Of a stretch of 28,103 bases of DNA, positions 1 through 7,383 are shown in pieces. Numbering within the stretch: position 1 is the stretch's first letter; every line of letters starts with the position of its first letter. Made by a program: the position numbers and the translations under genes. Where the stretch lies: positions 1 through 28,103 of the IMG/VR virus record IMGVR_UViG_3300042505_000610, one strand, 5' to 3'. The DNA is from a virus. Below the pieces are notes generated by a model that was not told where the DNA came from, did not search any database, and saw only the letters and a program-made list of their open reading frames with translations.

Positions 1-1456
1 CATACTTCAACATTTGCGTAGCAATAGCCAAAGAAATAGTCCTGTCGTCATGCGGGGAACCCCCCATCTTGCCGTTGGACTTGCGAACAAAGGTTCGCAA
101 CTCCGCAATAGTCCTGTCACAATACAAAACAACCCCCTCATCCCTGAGGGCGGCGACAAGTTCGTCAATAGCCAACGGCTTAGAGGTTACCGTGGTTCGC
201 CAACCCATCGTTTCCGTAGCCTGAGCCACACGCTGATTAAGCCGCCGCTGCCTATAAAGGTTCTTGTAACCCACACGCTGGGCAGCCTTGAGGGAAGTCA
301 AACCGTGGTTGTTGGACTCAATGCCGACCAACGCCTGATTATACCACCACCCCAAATCAGCCATCAACTCACCAAATATGTCTGGCTCAATATGTCCATG
401 CCAATGAGCAACCACCTCACCTGTGGCTGCGTTGATAATATGGGCGGAAGAATAGTCGCCATACGACAATCCTTCCGCCACATCCGCCCCAATCACATAC
501 ACACCATCAGGGCGCGGATAATCCCACACTCGCAACTCACCCTCTTCCGAATGGCGAAACTCGTAGTTGCGGTCAGAATACACATGAAGATACCCGATAT
601 CAGGTTCTGCTGTGGGCATAGCATCCAACAGGTCAATATTGAAAACAGGGTTACCTGACTTCACAAACGCTTCCTCGGGGAAGCGAGGATATTCCTGATG
701 CAACTGCCATGACTGCATATTGCGGGACTTTGCGGTGTACCAGTCATCGTCACGGTCACCTGCAGACCACGGAAAGAAAATACCCACAAACTGGTTGGAA
801 CCAGTTTGTGAACCAACCCACAACTGGTGAAAAAAGTTTCCTGAACCATTGGCGGTGGACAAACCAATCACTCGTCCGCCGACATCCGCAATAGGTTCAA
901 TAGAAGCCCACGCTTCCTCGGGGTTTGGCAAGAACGCCCATTCGTCCACAATAACCAAATACACAGACTCACCACGAGCGGGGTCGGAGCCGCTGGGCAG
1001 CGACTCCAAACCCGACTCGTTGTCAAACATCATTTTCTGCTGATGGTCCGTAACCTGCTTGGGTCCTCGTTCCTTCATCCACTGCGGAAGAAACTTATAA
1101 CCATACTTGGACTTTGCAAGCAACTTAACAGACTCACGCTCGGTCCTAGAGAGCATAACAACAAAACGGTCGGGACGGAAAAACACCAGCCAAAACGCAT
1201 ACGCCGCAGCCAGCGTAGAGAACCCCACCTGACGCGCTTTGAGAACAACACTATAGCGTTCCGACATCCAAACTTCCATAGTTTCCATCTGGGCTTCACG
1301 CAACTCAAACCTGATACGCCCCTGCTCGGGGTGCTTAATGTACCAGTAGGCTTCACAGAAGTATGCGAACGCTTCCAGTTGTTCTTCCATTGTCGGGTTT
1401 TCGGGTCCACGGCATTTACGCCACTCCCGCTCATTAACCAGTGCTTGCAGGTCCAT
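1..1456 (-). CDS. terL: Terminase large subunit (3' end beyond the left edge)
   Basis: This is the ATP-driven packaging motor and nuclease that cuts and pumps phage DNA into the procapsid through the portal. The frame is open from ATG at 1456 to the window edge, giving 485 residues. The ATPase domain has a Walker A-like KARQVGFST at residues 73-81, a Walker B LVIVDEW near 167-173 and the coupling motif GLSTANG at 198-204. The nuclease domain shows the acidic sites IGADVAEG (D325) and VGIES (E380), and SPHDDR close to the edge, so only a short C-terminus is missing. The start lies two bases after the stop of the 369-residue gene upstream, so translation is probably coupled. A perfect 12-bp inverted repeat sits inside the gene at 785-810. 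The family call is very safe; whether packaging is cos or headful cannot be told. Confidence 0.96.
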   Translation of the reverse strand, partial: MDLQALVNEREWRKCRGPENPTMEEQLEAFAYFCEAYWYIKHPEQGRIRFELREAQMETMEVWMSERYSVVLKARQVGFSTLAAAYAFWLVFFRPDRFVVMLSRTERESVKLLAKSKYGYKFLPQWMKERGPKQVTDHQQKMMFDNESGLESLPSGSDPARGESVYLVIVDEWAFLPNPEEAWASIEPIADVGGRVIGLSTANGSGNFFHQLWVGSQTGSNQFVGIFFPWSAGDRDDDWYTAKSRNMQSWQLHQEYPRFPEEAFVKSGNPVFNIDLLDAMPTAEPDIGYLHVYSDRNYEFRHSEEGELRVWDYPRPDGVYVIGADVAEGLSYGDYSSAHIINAATGEVVAHWHGHIEPDIFGELMADLGWWYNQALVGIESNNHGLTSLKAAQRVGYKNLYRQRRLNQRVAQATETMGWRTTVTSKPLAIDELVAALRDEGVVLYCDRTIAELRTFVRKSNGKMGGSPHDDRTISLAIATQMLKY

Positions 1457-1458
1457 TG

Positions 1459-2568
1459 TTAAACACCAAACACATTTCTTCCATTAGCAACAGCATCAAG
1501 AACAAACCTTTTGTTCCTGAAACCATTCAACTGATTATGCACATACGGACCCTCGTTCGGATGGAAAATTGCAGCATATTTCTGAATCCGTTTTTCATCA
1601 GACAATGCGACGCTGTCGGGAATCTCGTAGTAATCCCTGAAACGCACAACACCATTTTCCAGTTCTATGTTTTCCTTGACAAGAATTTCATCCAAAGTCC
1701 ACAACTCGGGATTGCGGGAAACAATCCAACTCAAAGAACTTGCGGCAAGTCTACTGGCAACAATTTCAATTGTTTCCGCCCTAGTTTCCTCAAGATTATT
1801 TGGCTGGGTGCGGGCATTTGTGGAACCATGCAAAAAATTGTGTATATGCATAGGCGGCAAAGAATCCAAAACCTGAATCTCCATTTCGGTCAACTGCATA
1901 AAACGCCAAAAAGAATCAGCCAGCACAGCAGCCTCATCATCCGCATAAAAAGGTTTTCCGTAAAACAATTTCCATTCCCAAACAAGCCTCAAAACTTCCT
2001 GAAGCGTTTTTCCAGCAACTGGAACAATAAGATTCTCAAACTTTTCCTTAAGGACAAACTCTTCGTGCGTAAACTCTATATAGAAAATGTGTCCCACTCC
2101 AGCAACAGAAAAGAAAGACTCATAAACAACAACTTGAGAAACATTGGAAAGAACGGGAAGAGGAAAATCCTGTTCAAACGGTCGCACACCAAAAGAACCC
2201 CTATCGCATCGCCAATCTCCATTGGCAATTTCCCTAGAGGGAGAAAAATAGAAAACACCATTAGTTGACGACAATTTTTTGTTCAGAATGTTCAAAACCC
2301 GTTCCACGGGATACAAATTCAAAATCTGTGACTGTCCATCCGCTTCAACAACCAAATTCTGCAAACCAAGTTTTTCAGTAGGATGCTTCCAAGCGGCAAG
2401 AATTGAACCATCAGCCATTTTGAAAAAGTCAACAAAGTCAACTTCCTCATTGCCATTGCCAGTTGACACATAGGCGACAACATTGTCTGAAAACTTGGGC
2501 AGTTTATCCAAAAGATAAAATGCGCGATGGGTTTCCAAAACATCCAAAGAAAAATTATTTGTTTTCAT
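1459..2568 (-). CDS. Conserved-looking protein of unknown function, 369 aa
   Basis: I do not recognise this protein. It has no signal peptide, no membrane segment and no low-complexity region, and reads as a soluble, mixed alpha/beta protein. Notable stretches are a hydrophobic-aromatic region near residues 145-170 and a helical region rich in E and L near 175-260. Only two bases separate its stop from the start of the large terminase, and only six bases separate it from the glycine-rich fibre gene upstream, so it belongs to the leftward late operon. Its place directly after fibre and fibre-tip genes makes a tail adhesin accessory protein or fibre chaperone possible, but that is inference from position. 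Its coding sequence is more AT-rich than the plus-strand block. Confidence 0.8.
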   Translation of the reverse strand: MKTNNFSLDVLETHRAFYLLDKLPKFSDNVVAYVSTGNGNEEVDFVDFFKMADGSILAAWKHPTEKLGLQNLVVEADGQSQILNLYPVERVLNILNKKLSSTNGVFYFSPSREIANGDWRCDRGSFGVRPFEQDFPLPVLSNVSQVVVYESFFSVAGVGHIFYIEFTHEEFVLKEKFENLIVPVAGKTLQEVLRLVWEWKLFYGKPFYADDEAAVLADSFWRFMQLTEMEIQVLDSLPPMHIHNFLHGSTNARTQPNNLEETRAETIEIVASRLAASSLSWIVSRNPELWTLDEILVKENIELENGVVRFRDYYEIPDSVALSDEKRIQKYAAIFHPNEGPYVHNQLNGFRNKRFVLDAVANGRNVFGV

Positions 2569-2574
2569 AGTACC

Positions 2575-3714
2575 TCACGGACCATAATACTTGAAGGTGA
2601 TGCCACCAGCAAGACCAGCACCAAAATGGGAACCACCACTACCGACAATTGTTCCAGAGCCAACAGTAAAACCGCCAGCAGAACCATTCCCCTGCGTTCC
2701 ATAGCCTCCGCCGCCGTTGCCGCCACGCAAACCGTATGCGCCGCCACCAGCACCACCGTTTCCGCCTACCTGAGAAGGAGAGTTGTGTCCCGTTGCGTTG
2801 CCGCCACCACCATCGGTGCCGCCGCCACCGCCGCAAGCATAATATCCACAATCCCAACAATAGTTATCTTGATAATACCCACCGTTGCAGGCTCCGTTCT
2901 TGTCAACGCTGGTACAAACAAAACTTTGCGAACAAACCTTATACCAACCATATGCATTTGTACCGCCAAGGTTGGATGGGTTTGAACCAGAACCAGCAGT
3001 ACCACCACGACCATTCGGCGCACCACAGGAGCCAGGATGTTCGCCAGCGGTGCCACCTCCGCCAGTCCAACTAGTAGACCCAATAGTCAGTGTCGTACTT
3101 CCACCAGAGGTGGCAGTACCAACACCAACACCACCGTTGCCTGCGGCACCACCACCACCGACAGAGCCGCTAATGGTTTGTGTTCCCCCAACAGAAGATT
3201 GATGGGAGGAAAACAGTCGGTAACCACCACCACCGCCGCCGCCATAGTTGGCTCCCCCGCCGCCGCCGTACAGCAACATTTCATAAACAACAGGAGCAAT
3301 CGCGTTATCAAGATACGGTGTAATGGACGGCAAACTCAAAGACCAAGAACCAGAAGTTGTATTTGTGTAGGTTTTCAAAGACCAAGTAGTAAAAGAGTTT
3401 GTTGCCCCAATGGTTGTCCCCGCTGCATTAACAGCCCTGCACCTGTAATAGTAGGTGGTGTTATTCAGCAACCCACTGGCATTATAGTATGCGTAATAGT
3501 TGCTTCCAGTAACCGTGACCCAATGTGTCACGGTTGAAAAAGAAGCAAACGAGGCACTGGTGGAGTAGTCAAAATAAACCGTGGTGTCATGCAAATTGGC
3601 GGAGACAAACGCGGAAAAGGTGCAGCGGTCCTGATTAAAGTTAGTTGCTGCTTGCGGCACAACGGTAGGAGGGAGTGCTACACCGCCAGCATAAAGCCCT
3701 CTGTGAGTCGGCAT
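2575..3714 (-). CDS. Fibre-tip-like protein: FN3-like domain plus polyglycine domain
   Basis: This is probably a virion adhesin that decorates or tips the collagen-like fibre encoded just upstream. Residues about 20-110 look like a fibronectin type III-type beta sandwich: aromatic and threonine-rich strands ending with the typical phrase TTYYYRCRAVNAAG. Residues about 145-370 are a glycine-rich domain with runs of four to seven glycines separated by small residues, as in polyglycine-II type receptor-binding tips such as gp38 adhesins of T-even-like phages. A cysteine cluster (residues 261, 267, 276, 286, 289, 294) lies inside the glycine domain and could form disulfides or bind metal. The start ATG overlaps the stop of the collagen gene (TAATG). 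Receptor binding is inference; the domain composition is visible. Confidence 0.82.
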   Translation of the reverse strand: MPTHRGLYAGGVALPPTVVPQAATNFNQDRCTFSAFVSANLHDTTVYFDYSTSASFASFSTVTHWVTVTGSNYYAYYNASGLLNNTTYYYRCRAVNAAGTTIGATNSFTTWSLKTYTNTTSGSWSLSLPSITPYLDNAIAPVVYEMLLYGGGGGANYGGGGGGGYRLFSSHQSSVGGTQTISGSVGGGGAAGNGGVGVGTATSGGSTTLTIGSTSWTGGGGTAGEHPGSCGAPNGRGGTAGSGSNPSNLGGTNAYGWYKVCSQSFVCTSVDKNGACNGGYYQDNYCWDCGYYACGGGGGTDGGGGNATGHNSPSQVGGNGGAGGGAYGLRGGNGGGGYGTQGNGSAGGFTVGSGTIVGSGGSHFGAGLAGGITFKYYGP

Positions 3715-4988
3715 TAACCAAGGTCCCCCATCAGGGCATACGCATTAGGGGCAATACACATCAGCGTTGCCGCCGAACCAACCGCCCTAAGGGATGTTGC
3801 GGGCGTTGAATACAGCGTAATCCCAGCACCAGCAGAAAACGAGACAGCACCAGCCCCAGTACGCAAAAAATCACAAGACTGACCAATATTAAATGCCGTT
3901 CCCGTATTAAGTGTTATCGTTGCAGCAGCCGTCACATTGTGAAAAACCCCGACCGCAGTGGGAGACAACGAAAGGCTTCCCCCGACACTCAAAACAGTTT
4001 GAACAGTCGTCCAGTCACCAGCAGGACCTTGCGGACCTGTAGCACCAGTAGCCCCAGTGGCACCAGTAGCACCTGTAGCCCCCGTAGCCCCAGTAGGACC
4101 AGTGGGTCCCTGTGGACCCGTATCACCCTGAGGTCCCTGCGGACCAATCGGTCCAGTAGCACCAGTCGGACCCTGAGGACCAACAGGACCAACATCACCC
4201 TGAATACCTTGAGGACCAGCAGGACCCTGAATTCCCTGTATGCCCTGCGGACCCTGAGAACCGACCGCACCAGAAAGATTCACAATCCAAGAAGAATAAG
4301 TACCCGAACCTTCGGTATCCGTAACAGTTGCAACCATGGCACCAGTACCAGCATTATAGGAATCAATTTCCGCGTGAATATGGTTAGGCACACTATGTGA
4401 AATCAAAATAGTTTGGTTGACAGAATAAGACAACCCAACACCAACCATCAAAGAAACAGTAGCCCCCACAGCGGGAATCGTAATTGTGCTAGTTGAAGTA
4501 GTTTCGTATTTGTCTCCAGCCAGACCCTGTGGACCTTGGGGACCCTGAACACCTTGCGGTCCCTGCGGTCCTGTAGGTCCAATCGGACCAGCATCACCCT
4601 GAACCCCCTGAGGACCAGTAGGACCAGTTGCCCCAGTTGCTCCAGTCAAACCAATCGGTCCCTGAGGTCCTTGAGGACCAGTCAAACCAATAGGTCCAGT
4701 AGCACCCGTAGGACCAGTAGGTCCAGTAGGACCCGTCAAACCAATAGGACCCTGAAGCCCCGTCAAACCGATGGGACCCTGCGGTCCTTGCGGACCAGTA
4801 ACCCCTTGGGGACCAACGGGTCCCACGGGACCCTGAGGACCCGTGGAACCCGTTGCGCCCGTTGCACCAGTCGCGCCAGTTTCCCCCTTGGGACCCATGC
4901 TTCCTGAAGCCACAAGGCTTATACCCTGACTGGTTACAACACCCGACAGTATGTTCCCTAGTTTAACATAAATTTCCGTAGTAGACAT
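3714..4988 (-). CDS. Collagen-like phage fibre protein, 424 aa
   Basis: This is a trimeric collagen-like fibre, probably a tail or side fibre. A 30-residue N-terminal segment is followed by Gly-X-Y triplets at residues 32-159. A globular beta-rich insert spans roughly 160-242, a second Gly-X-Y block 243-325, and a C-terminal beta-rich head runs to residue 424. The triplets are dominated by GPQ, GAT, GPT and GLT, usual for phage collagens, which trimerise without hydroxyproline. The start is taken at 4988 rather than an in-frame ATG ten codons upstream, because 4988 forms a TAATG overlap with the preceding gene and the extra codons would sit inside that gene. The C-terminal head probably nucleates trimerisation, and the glycine-rich gene that follows probably supplies the tip. 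Confidence 0.9.
   Translation of the reverse strand: MSTTEIYVKLGNILSGVVTSQGISLVASGSMGPKGETGATGATGATGSTGPQGPVGPVGPQGVTGPQGPQGPIGLTGLQGPIGLTGPTGPTGPTGATGPIGLTGPQGPQGPIGLTGATGATGPTGPQGVQGDAGPIGPTGPQGPQGVQGPQGPQGLAGDKYETTSTSTITIPAVGATVSLMVGVGLSYSVNQTILISHSVPNHIHAEIDSYNAGTGAMVATVTDTEGSGTYSSWIVNLSGAVGSQGPQGIQGIQGPAGPQGIQGDVGPVGPQGPTGATGPIGPQGPQGDTGPQGPTGPTGATGATGATGATGATGATGPQGPAGDWTTVQTVLSVGGSLSLSPTAVGVFHNVTAAATITLNTGTAFNIGQSCDFLRTGAGAVSFSAGAGITLYSTPATSLRAVGSAATLMCIAPNAYALMGDLG
4014..4262 (-). repeat. Second Gly-X-Y triplet repeat block of the collagen-like fibre
   Basis: In-frame nine-base repeats encode 27-28 Gly-X-Y triplets (residues 243-325). The DNA shows near-identical units such as five consecutive GAT triplets near residues 300-317, a likely site of copy-number slippage. 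Confidence 0.9.
4512..4895 (-). repeat. First Gly-X-Y triplet repeat block of the collagen-like fibre
   Basis: In-frame repeats encode about 42 Gly-X-Y triplets (residues 32-159). A longer motif of the type [13 protein letters not shown] recurs at least three times, so the array grew by duplicating units longer than one triplet. Confidence 0.9.
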
Positions 4989-5323
4989 TATCGGGTCACA
5001 TCCGCCAACACGGTACACTTACCAGCAACAATAGTAGAAACAACACCACCCGAAGTGCGCTGAAGGTCCCAAAACGCATTACCAGCCACTAGGGCGGCTG
5101 ATGCGGCAGACGCAAGGGTCAGGGTAACCACACCACCCACCGCGTTCGTAATCACACAAGAAAAAGATGCGGCAATAGTAGCCGAGTCTCGGGTATAGCG
5201 GATTTGGGACGCAAAGGAGTCCCCCGTCAGGTTAACGGGGGTTCCATCGGGGTTGCTCACGGTCACATTGATAACTTCCGTGTCCCCTCGCATAATTTTA
5301 ATATCTTGCTTTGCAGGCACCAT
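4988..5323 (-). CDS. Small beta-rich tail/baseplate-like protein, 111 aa
   Basis: The N-terminal phrase, an RGDTE motif followed by alternating hydrophobic strands and DGTPVNLTG, resembles the N-terminal beta domain of baseplate/upper-fibre proteins of the BppU type. Such domains usually anchor fibres to the tail. The rest is a regular series of short beta strands rich in V, T, A and G with no membrane segment. It starts one base after the stop of the zinc-ribbon gene and its stop overlaps the start of the collagen-like fibre, so a role as fibre connector is likely from both fold and position. The similarity is by eye; homology to BppU is not proven. Confidence 0.75.
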   Translation of the reverse strand: MVPAKQDIKIMRGDTEVINVTVSNPDGTPVNLTGDSFASQIRYTRDSATIAASFSCVITNAVGGVVTLTLASAASAALVAGNAFWDLQRTSGGVVSTIVAGKCTVLADVTR

Positions 5324-5324
5324 A

Positions 5325-5471
5325 CTAATACTCGTTTTGTTCTATCTTGAACGACTTGGCTCGCCGTTCCTTGGTGTCACGGTACTGCTCGCAGACAGGA
5401 CACCTGTAGTGGTCCACGCGGCGGATTTCCCAGCCACAGTTCTCACATTCGTCAATCTCGGGAAGATTCAC
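5325..5471 (-). CDS. Small zinc-ribbon protein, 48 aa (GTG start)
   Basis: This short gene encodes a rubredoxin-like zinc knuckle: CENCGWE, then RCPVCEQY, two CxxC pairs 14 residues apart, followed by a basic tail (KERRAKSFK). There is no in-frame ATG; GTG at 5471 is the best start, preceded by a purine-rich stretch. The start lies inside the end of the small terminase-like gene (20-nt overlap) and the stop is followed after one base by the next ATG, so it fits the operon exactly. Its place beside a terminase small subunit suggests DNA binding during packaging, or a late-transcription role, but this is inference. Confidence 0.65.
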   Translation of the reverse strand: MNLPEIDECENCGWEIRRVDHYRCPVCEQYRDTKERRAKSFKIEQNEY

Positions 5472-5874
5472 GGAAAGACTTCTCTTGGGTGGCTACGCTG
5501 GCAATAAGTTCCTCAAGGTCCTTGTCGGATATCTCCGCCAAAGACTGGGTATGGTTAATGTTAACCTGTGCAGGGGCAAGACGGTTGGTTGCCTGAAGGT
5601 ACAGTTGGGCGGCTTTATTGTCGCCGCCGAGCGCACGATTATAGATTTCGTCCAATAGTTTTTGGGTTCGTTCGGGGGACCCTTGGAGTTCGTCTACTCG
5701 TTTTTGCCATTCGGCTTTGAAGTGGGGTTTCTTTTCCCATCTCCTGAGGGTGGTTTCGTCCACGCTGTGGAGTTTGGCGTAGGCGGTTTTGGATGCGGGC
5801 TGTCGGTGTCCGTGCGGAATGAGGAGCCAGTTTAGGTAGGCTTCTTGTCGGGTGTCTAGGGTTGTTTCTTCCAT
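5452..5874 (-). CDS. terS: Putative terminase small subunit, 140 aa
   Basis: Small terminase subunits bind the packaging site on phage DNA and hand it to the large subunit. The protein has an N-terminal helix-turn-helix around residues 25-50 (tolerance to the host-style phrase SKTAYAKLHSVDETTLRRWEKKP). A helical oligomerisation region follows, with GDNKAAQLYLQATNRL near 84-99, a phrase typical of phBC6A51-type small terminases. The frame is open much further upstream, but the upstream codons run through the divergent control region, so ATG 5874 is preferred. It is the first gene of the leftward operon. Odd: five genes, including fibre genes, separate it from the large terminase at 1456. A plain HTH regulator is the alternative. 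Confidence 0.72.
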   Translation of the reverse strand: MEETTLDTRQEAYLNWLLIPHGHRQPASKTAYAKLHSVDETTLRRWEKKPHFKAEWQKRVDELQGSPERTQKLLDEIYNRALGGDNKAAQLYLQATNRLAPAQVNINHTQSLAEISDKDLEELIASVATQEKSFRESSRD

Positions 5875-5935
5875 ACTATTGGGTTGGCTGTTCTGATTGT
5901 TGACTGGTTTGGTCGGGAATAGAACAGCGGGGGGG

Positions 5936-5941
5936 ATTATA
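5936..5941 (-). promoter_or_regulatory. Candidate -10 box of the leftward operon
   Basis: A perfect TATAAT on the minus strand lies 62 nt upstream of the small-terminase start, in the only gap before this operon. No good -35 is present at 16-18 nt, so the promoter may need an activator or a phage sigma-like factor. Confidence 0.45.
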
Positions 5942-6023
5942 GGGGGGGTCAAGGAAAACTGTATTGACGGTACGAACCTTAGTGAGTACCGACAATGAAT
6001 ACTGTATACTAGGCTTAAGGATA

Positions 6024-6046
6024 GGTCCACCCAAGGTGGGTGGACC
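6024..6046 (+). promoter_or_regulatory. Perfect 9-bp inverted repeat, operator- or hairpin-like
   Basis: GGTCCACCC, five bases, GGGTGGACC. It sits between a TATACT hexamer (6005-6010) and the first rightward start codon (6078). It could be a repressor operator between the two divergent operons or a hairpin in the 5' leader of the rightward transcript. A weaker pair, CGGTAC/GTACCG, lies at 5968-5991. Confidence 0.5.
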
Positions 6047-6077
6047 CCCAAAACAGAACTATAGGCGGGGACAACCA

Positions 6078-6194
6078 ATGCGTATCATCAAGGCACTAGC
6101 GATTGTTATCGGGACCTTTTTTTGTTTGGTGCTAGCGTCCGTTATTTACCTGCTGAATGCCGCTAAAGACTTCCGCACAATTCCCCTAGACTAG
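6078..6194 (+). CDS. Small single-span membrane protein, 38 aa
   Basis: Residues 4-26 form one hydrophobic helix (AIVIGTFFCLVLASVIYLL region) after a short basic N-terminus (MRIIK). A short charged C-terminal tail follows. It is the first gene of the rightward operon, ten bases before the next start. It could be a membrane-anchored accessory such as a superinfection-exclusion or holin-like peptide, but size and topology alone do not decide that, and it lies far from the lysin gene. The start is supported by GGGGA eight bases upstream. Confidence 0.6.
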   Translation: MRIIKALAIVIGTFFCLVLASVIYLLNAAKDFRTIPLD

Positions 6195-6203
6195 GATGGT
6201 GTC

Positions 6204-6491
6204 ATGTTTGAGAATATGGTGAACAACCTGCCCGAATGGACCGAGGTCAGGGTTCGCTGGATGGATGCTCACGCACCAGCCAGCGGCTGGCACGACCTAG
6301 ACGAATACACCCCCGATGATGCGGTAGCGGTCACACTGGGGCGTATCTGGAAGGACTGCAAGCCGAACTATCTGACACTGGTCGGAACCATTTTTGAGGG
6401 TGACGACATGAAGATGGCTAGCGACATTAATCATATCCCGTTCGGAATGGTTTTGGACATTGAAATCATAAAGGAACCCCATGCCCGCTAA
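6204..6491 (+). CDS. Small conserved phage protein of unknown function, 95 aa
   Basis: The sequence has the pattern of a widespread small phage protein. VRVRWMDAHAPASGWHDLDE is followed by a short helix, a beta strand ending LVGTIFEGDD, and IPFGMVLDIEII at the C-terminus. The W-DA and G-W positions and the closing IP-G motif recur in such proteins in my recollection, but no function is established. It overlaps the next gene by 11 nt. No membrane segment or cysteine pair is present. Position at the start of the rightward operon suggests early expression. Confidence 0.75.
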   Translation: MFENMVNNLPEWTEVRVRWMDAHAPASGWHDLDEYTPDDAVAVTLGRIWKDCKPNYLTLVGTIFEGDDMKMASDINHIPFGMVLDIEIIKEPHAR

Positions 6492-6804
6492 TTCCACCCC
6501 TAGAGACCCTAGACTGCAACGCGCTGGTGTTAGCGGCTATAACAAGCCCAAGCGTACCCCCAGTCATCCAACCAAGTCCCATATTGTCGTCGCCAAAGTA
6601 GGGTCCACCATCAAAACCATCAGGTTCGGACAGCAAGGTGTCCGAACCAACCAGACACGCGGACAACAGGAAGCATTCAAGTCCCGCCACGCCAAGAACA
6701 TCGCCAAAGGACCCCTCAGTGCCGCATATTGGGCAGACAAGGTCAAATGGGACCCATCCAAAACTGCTGCACCCAAAAACAAGAAATGGGTTAAAGGCTC
6801 CTAA
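6481..6804 (+). CDS. Basic conserved phage protein, 107 aa
   Basis: This is a highly basic protein with the order GYNKPKRTPSHPTKSHIVVAK, TIRFGQQG, and FKSRHAKNIAKGPLSAAYWA, ending KNKKWVKGS. This arrangement resembles a small conserved family I recall from marine and freshwater phages, including cyanophages, annotated only as hypothetical. High K/R content suggests nucleic-acid contact. AAAGGA sits five to ten bases before the start, and the gene overlaps the preceding one by 11 nt. It is followed after six bases by the tRNA gene. Confidence 0.8.
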   Translation: MPANSTPRDPRLQRAGVSGYNKPKRTPSHPTKSHIVVAKVGSTIKTIRFGQQGVRTNQTRGQQEAFKSRHAKNIAKGPLSAAYWADKVKWDPSKTAAPKNKKWVKGS

Positions 6805-6810
6805 GATTAC

Positions 6811-6883
6811 CGCCCTTTAACTCAACTGGTAGAGTAGCAGACTTTTAATCTGACGGTTGCGGGTTCAAGCCCCGCAGGGGCGA
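6811..6883 (+). tRNA. tRNA-Lys(TTT)
   Basis: The full cloverleaf can be drawn. A 7-bp acceptor stem pairs 6811-6817 with 6876-6882 (one G-U). The D stem is around CTC/GAG at 6821-6834. The anticodon stem pairs 6838-6841 with 6849-6852, with a 27-43 mismatch, and the loop 6842-6848 carries anticodon TTT at 6844-6846. The T stem GCGGG/CCCGC is at 6859-6875 with a TTCAAGC loop. The discriminator base is A6883 and CCA is not encoded. It may supplement AAA decoding in the lysine-rich phage proteins. No integrase is seen, so use as an attachment site is unsupported. Confidence 0.93.
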
Positions 6884-7383
6884 CAACCCCACCCAACTAG
6901 GGTATCAAACCTTTATAATATAAGGTTCATATTGGCATGGACAACGCCGGCATTATGACGGCGGTCACATAATCGTTATGGTATCCCCAGAAACCAAAAT
7001 CATAACGCATCGGCTATGGGCTATAACTATATTACAGGCATGACGGGCGCGCCCCCCCATGCCCCCCCACCCGCATAGGCGACCCCATCGGAAAGTATCG
7101 GTAAACACTACCATAAAGCAATGGGTCATAATGACCTAAACAGGGGGGTCAGGCTCGTGATGCGGGCATGATGCGGGCATGACACCCGTGTCGTGTGTGT
7201 GGCGCACCTATGCGTGTTTTATGCGTGTCGTGTGTCATTGTGTGCATTATGCGGCGGGATGACGGTGGCTGGGTGTGACGGCGTAGCCGTCGCAAGGCGT
7301 GTGAACAGCAGTCCCGAACTGTTCCCAAATTTTTTCCCTTATTTCCCAAGGGTTTGCGGGGTGTTATGAAAATTAACATTTGC
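6884..7383 (+). other. Non-coding control or origin-like region
   Basis: No credible gene is present in this 500-bp stretch; the open frames on both strands have implausible composition. It holds AT-rich patches (6910-6930 containing TATAAT at 6914-6919 inside AACCTT/AAGGTT; 7326-7345; 7364-7385). It also has C-rich runs near 7050-7070, a perfect GGTCA-TAA-TGACC palindrome at 7124-7136, and several short direct repeats. A 6-bp hairpin with GTA loop is at 7277-7291. The mixture of AT-rich islands, palindromes and iteron-like repeats between early genes fits a replication origin or promoter region, but no box of a known initiator is recognised. Confidence 0.4.
7160..7235 (+). repeat. Short direct repeats, iteron-like
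   Basis: ATGCGGGCATG occurs twice in tandem at 7160-7170 and 7171-7181. CGTGTCGTGTGT occurs at 7187-7198 and again at 7224-7235. ATGCGTGT occurs twice around 7210-7228. They might be initiator-binding iterons; this is inference. Confidence 0.55.

Noticed and set aside
4014-4895. CRISPR or satellite array
   Set aside because: The periodic sequence is in frame and encodes Gly-X-Y triplets of a collagen-like fibre.
6204-6690. Minus-strand frames opposite the small early genes
   Set aside because: They are shadows of the plus-strand genes, which have ribosome sites and consistent overlaps.
6811-6883. tRNA gene as an integration site
   Set aside because: No integrase, excisionase or flanking direct repeat of the tRNA end is visible; the tRNA is complete and reads as phage cargo.
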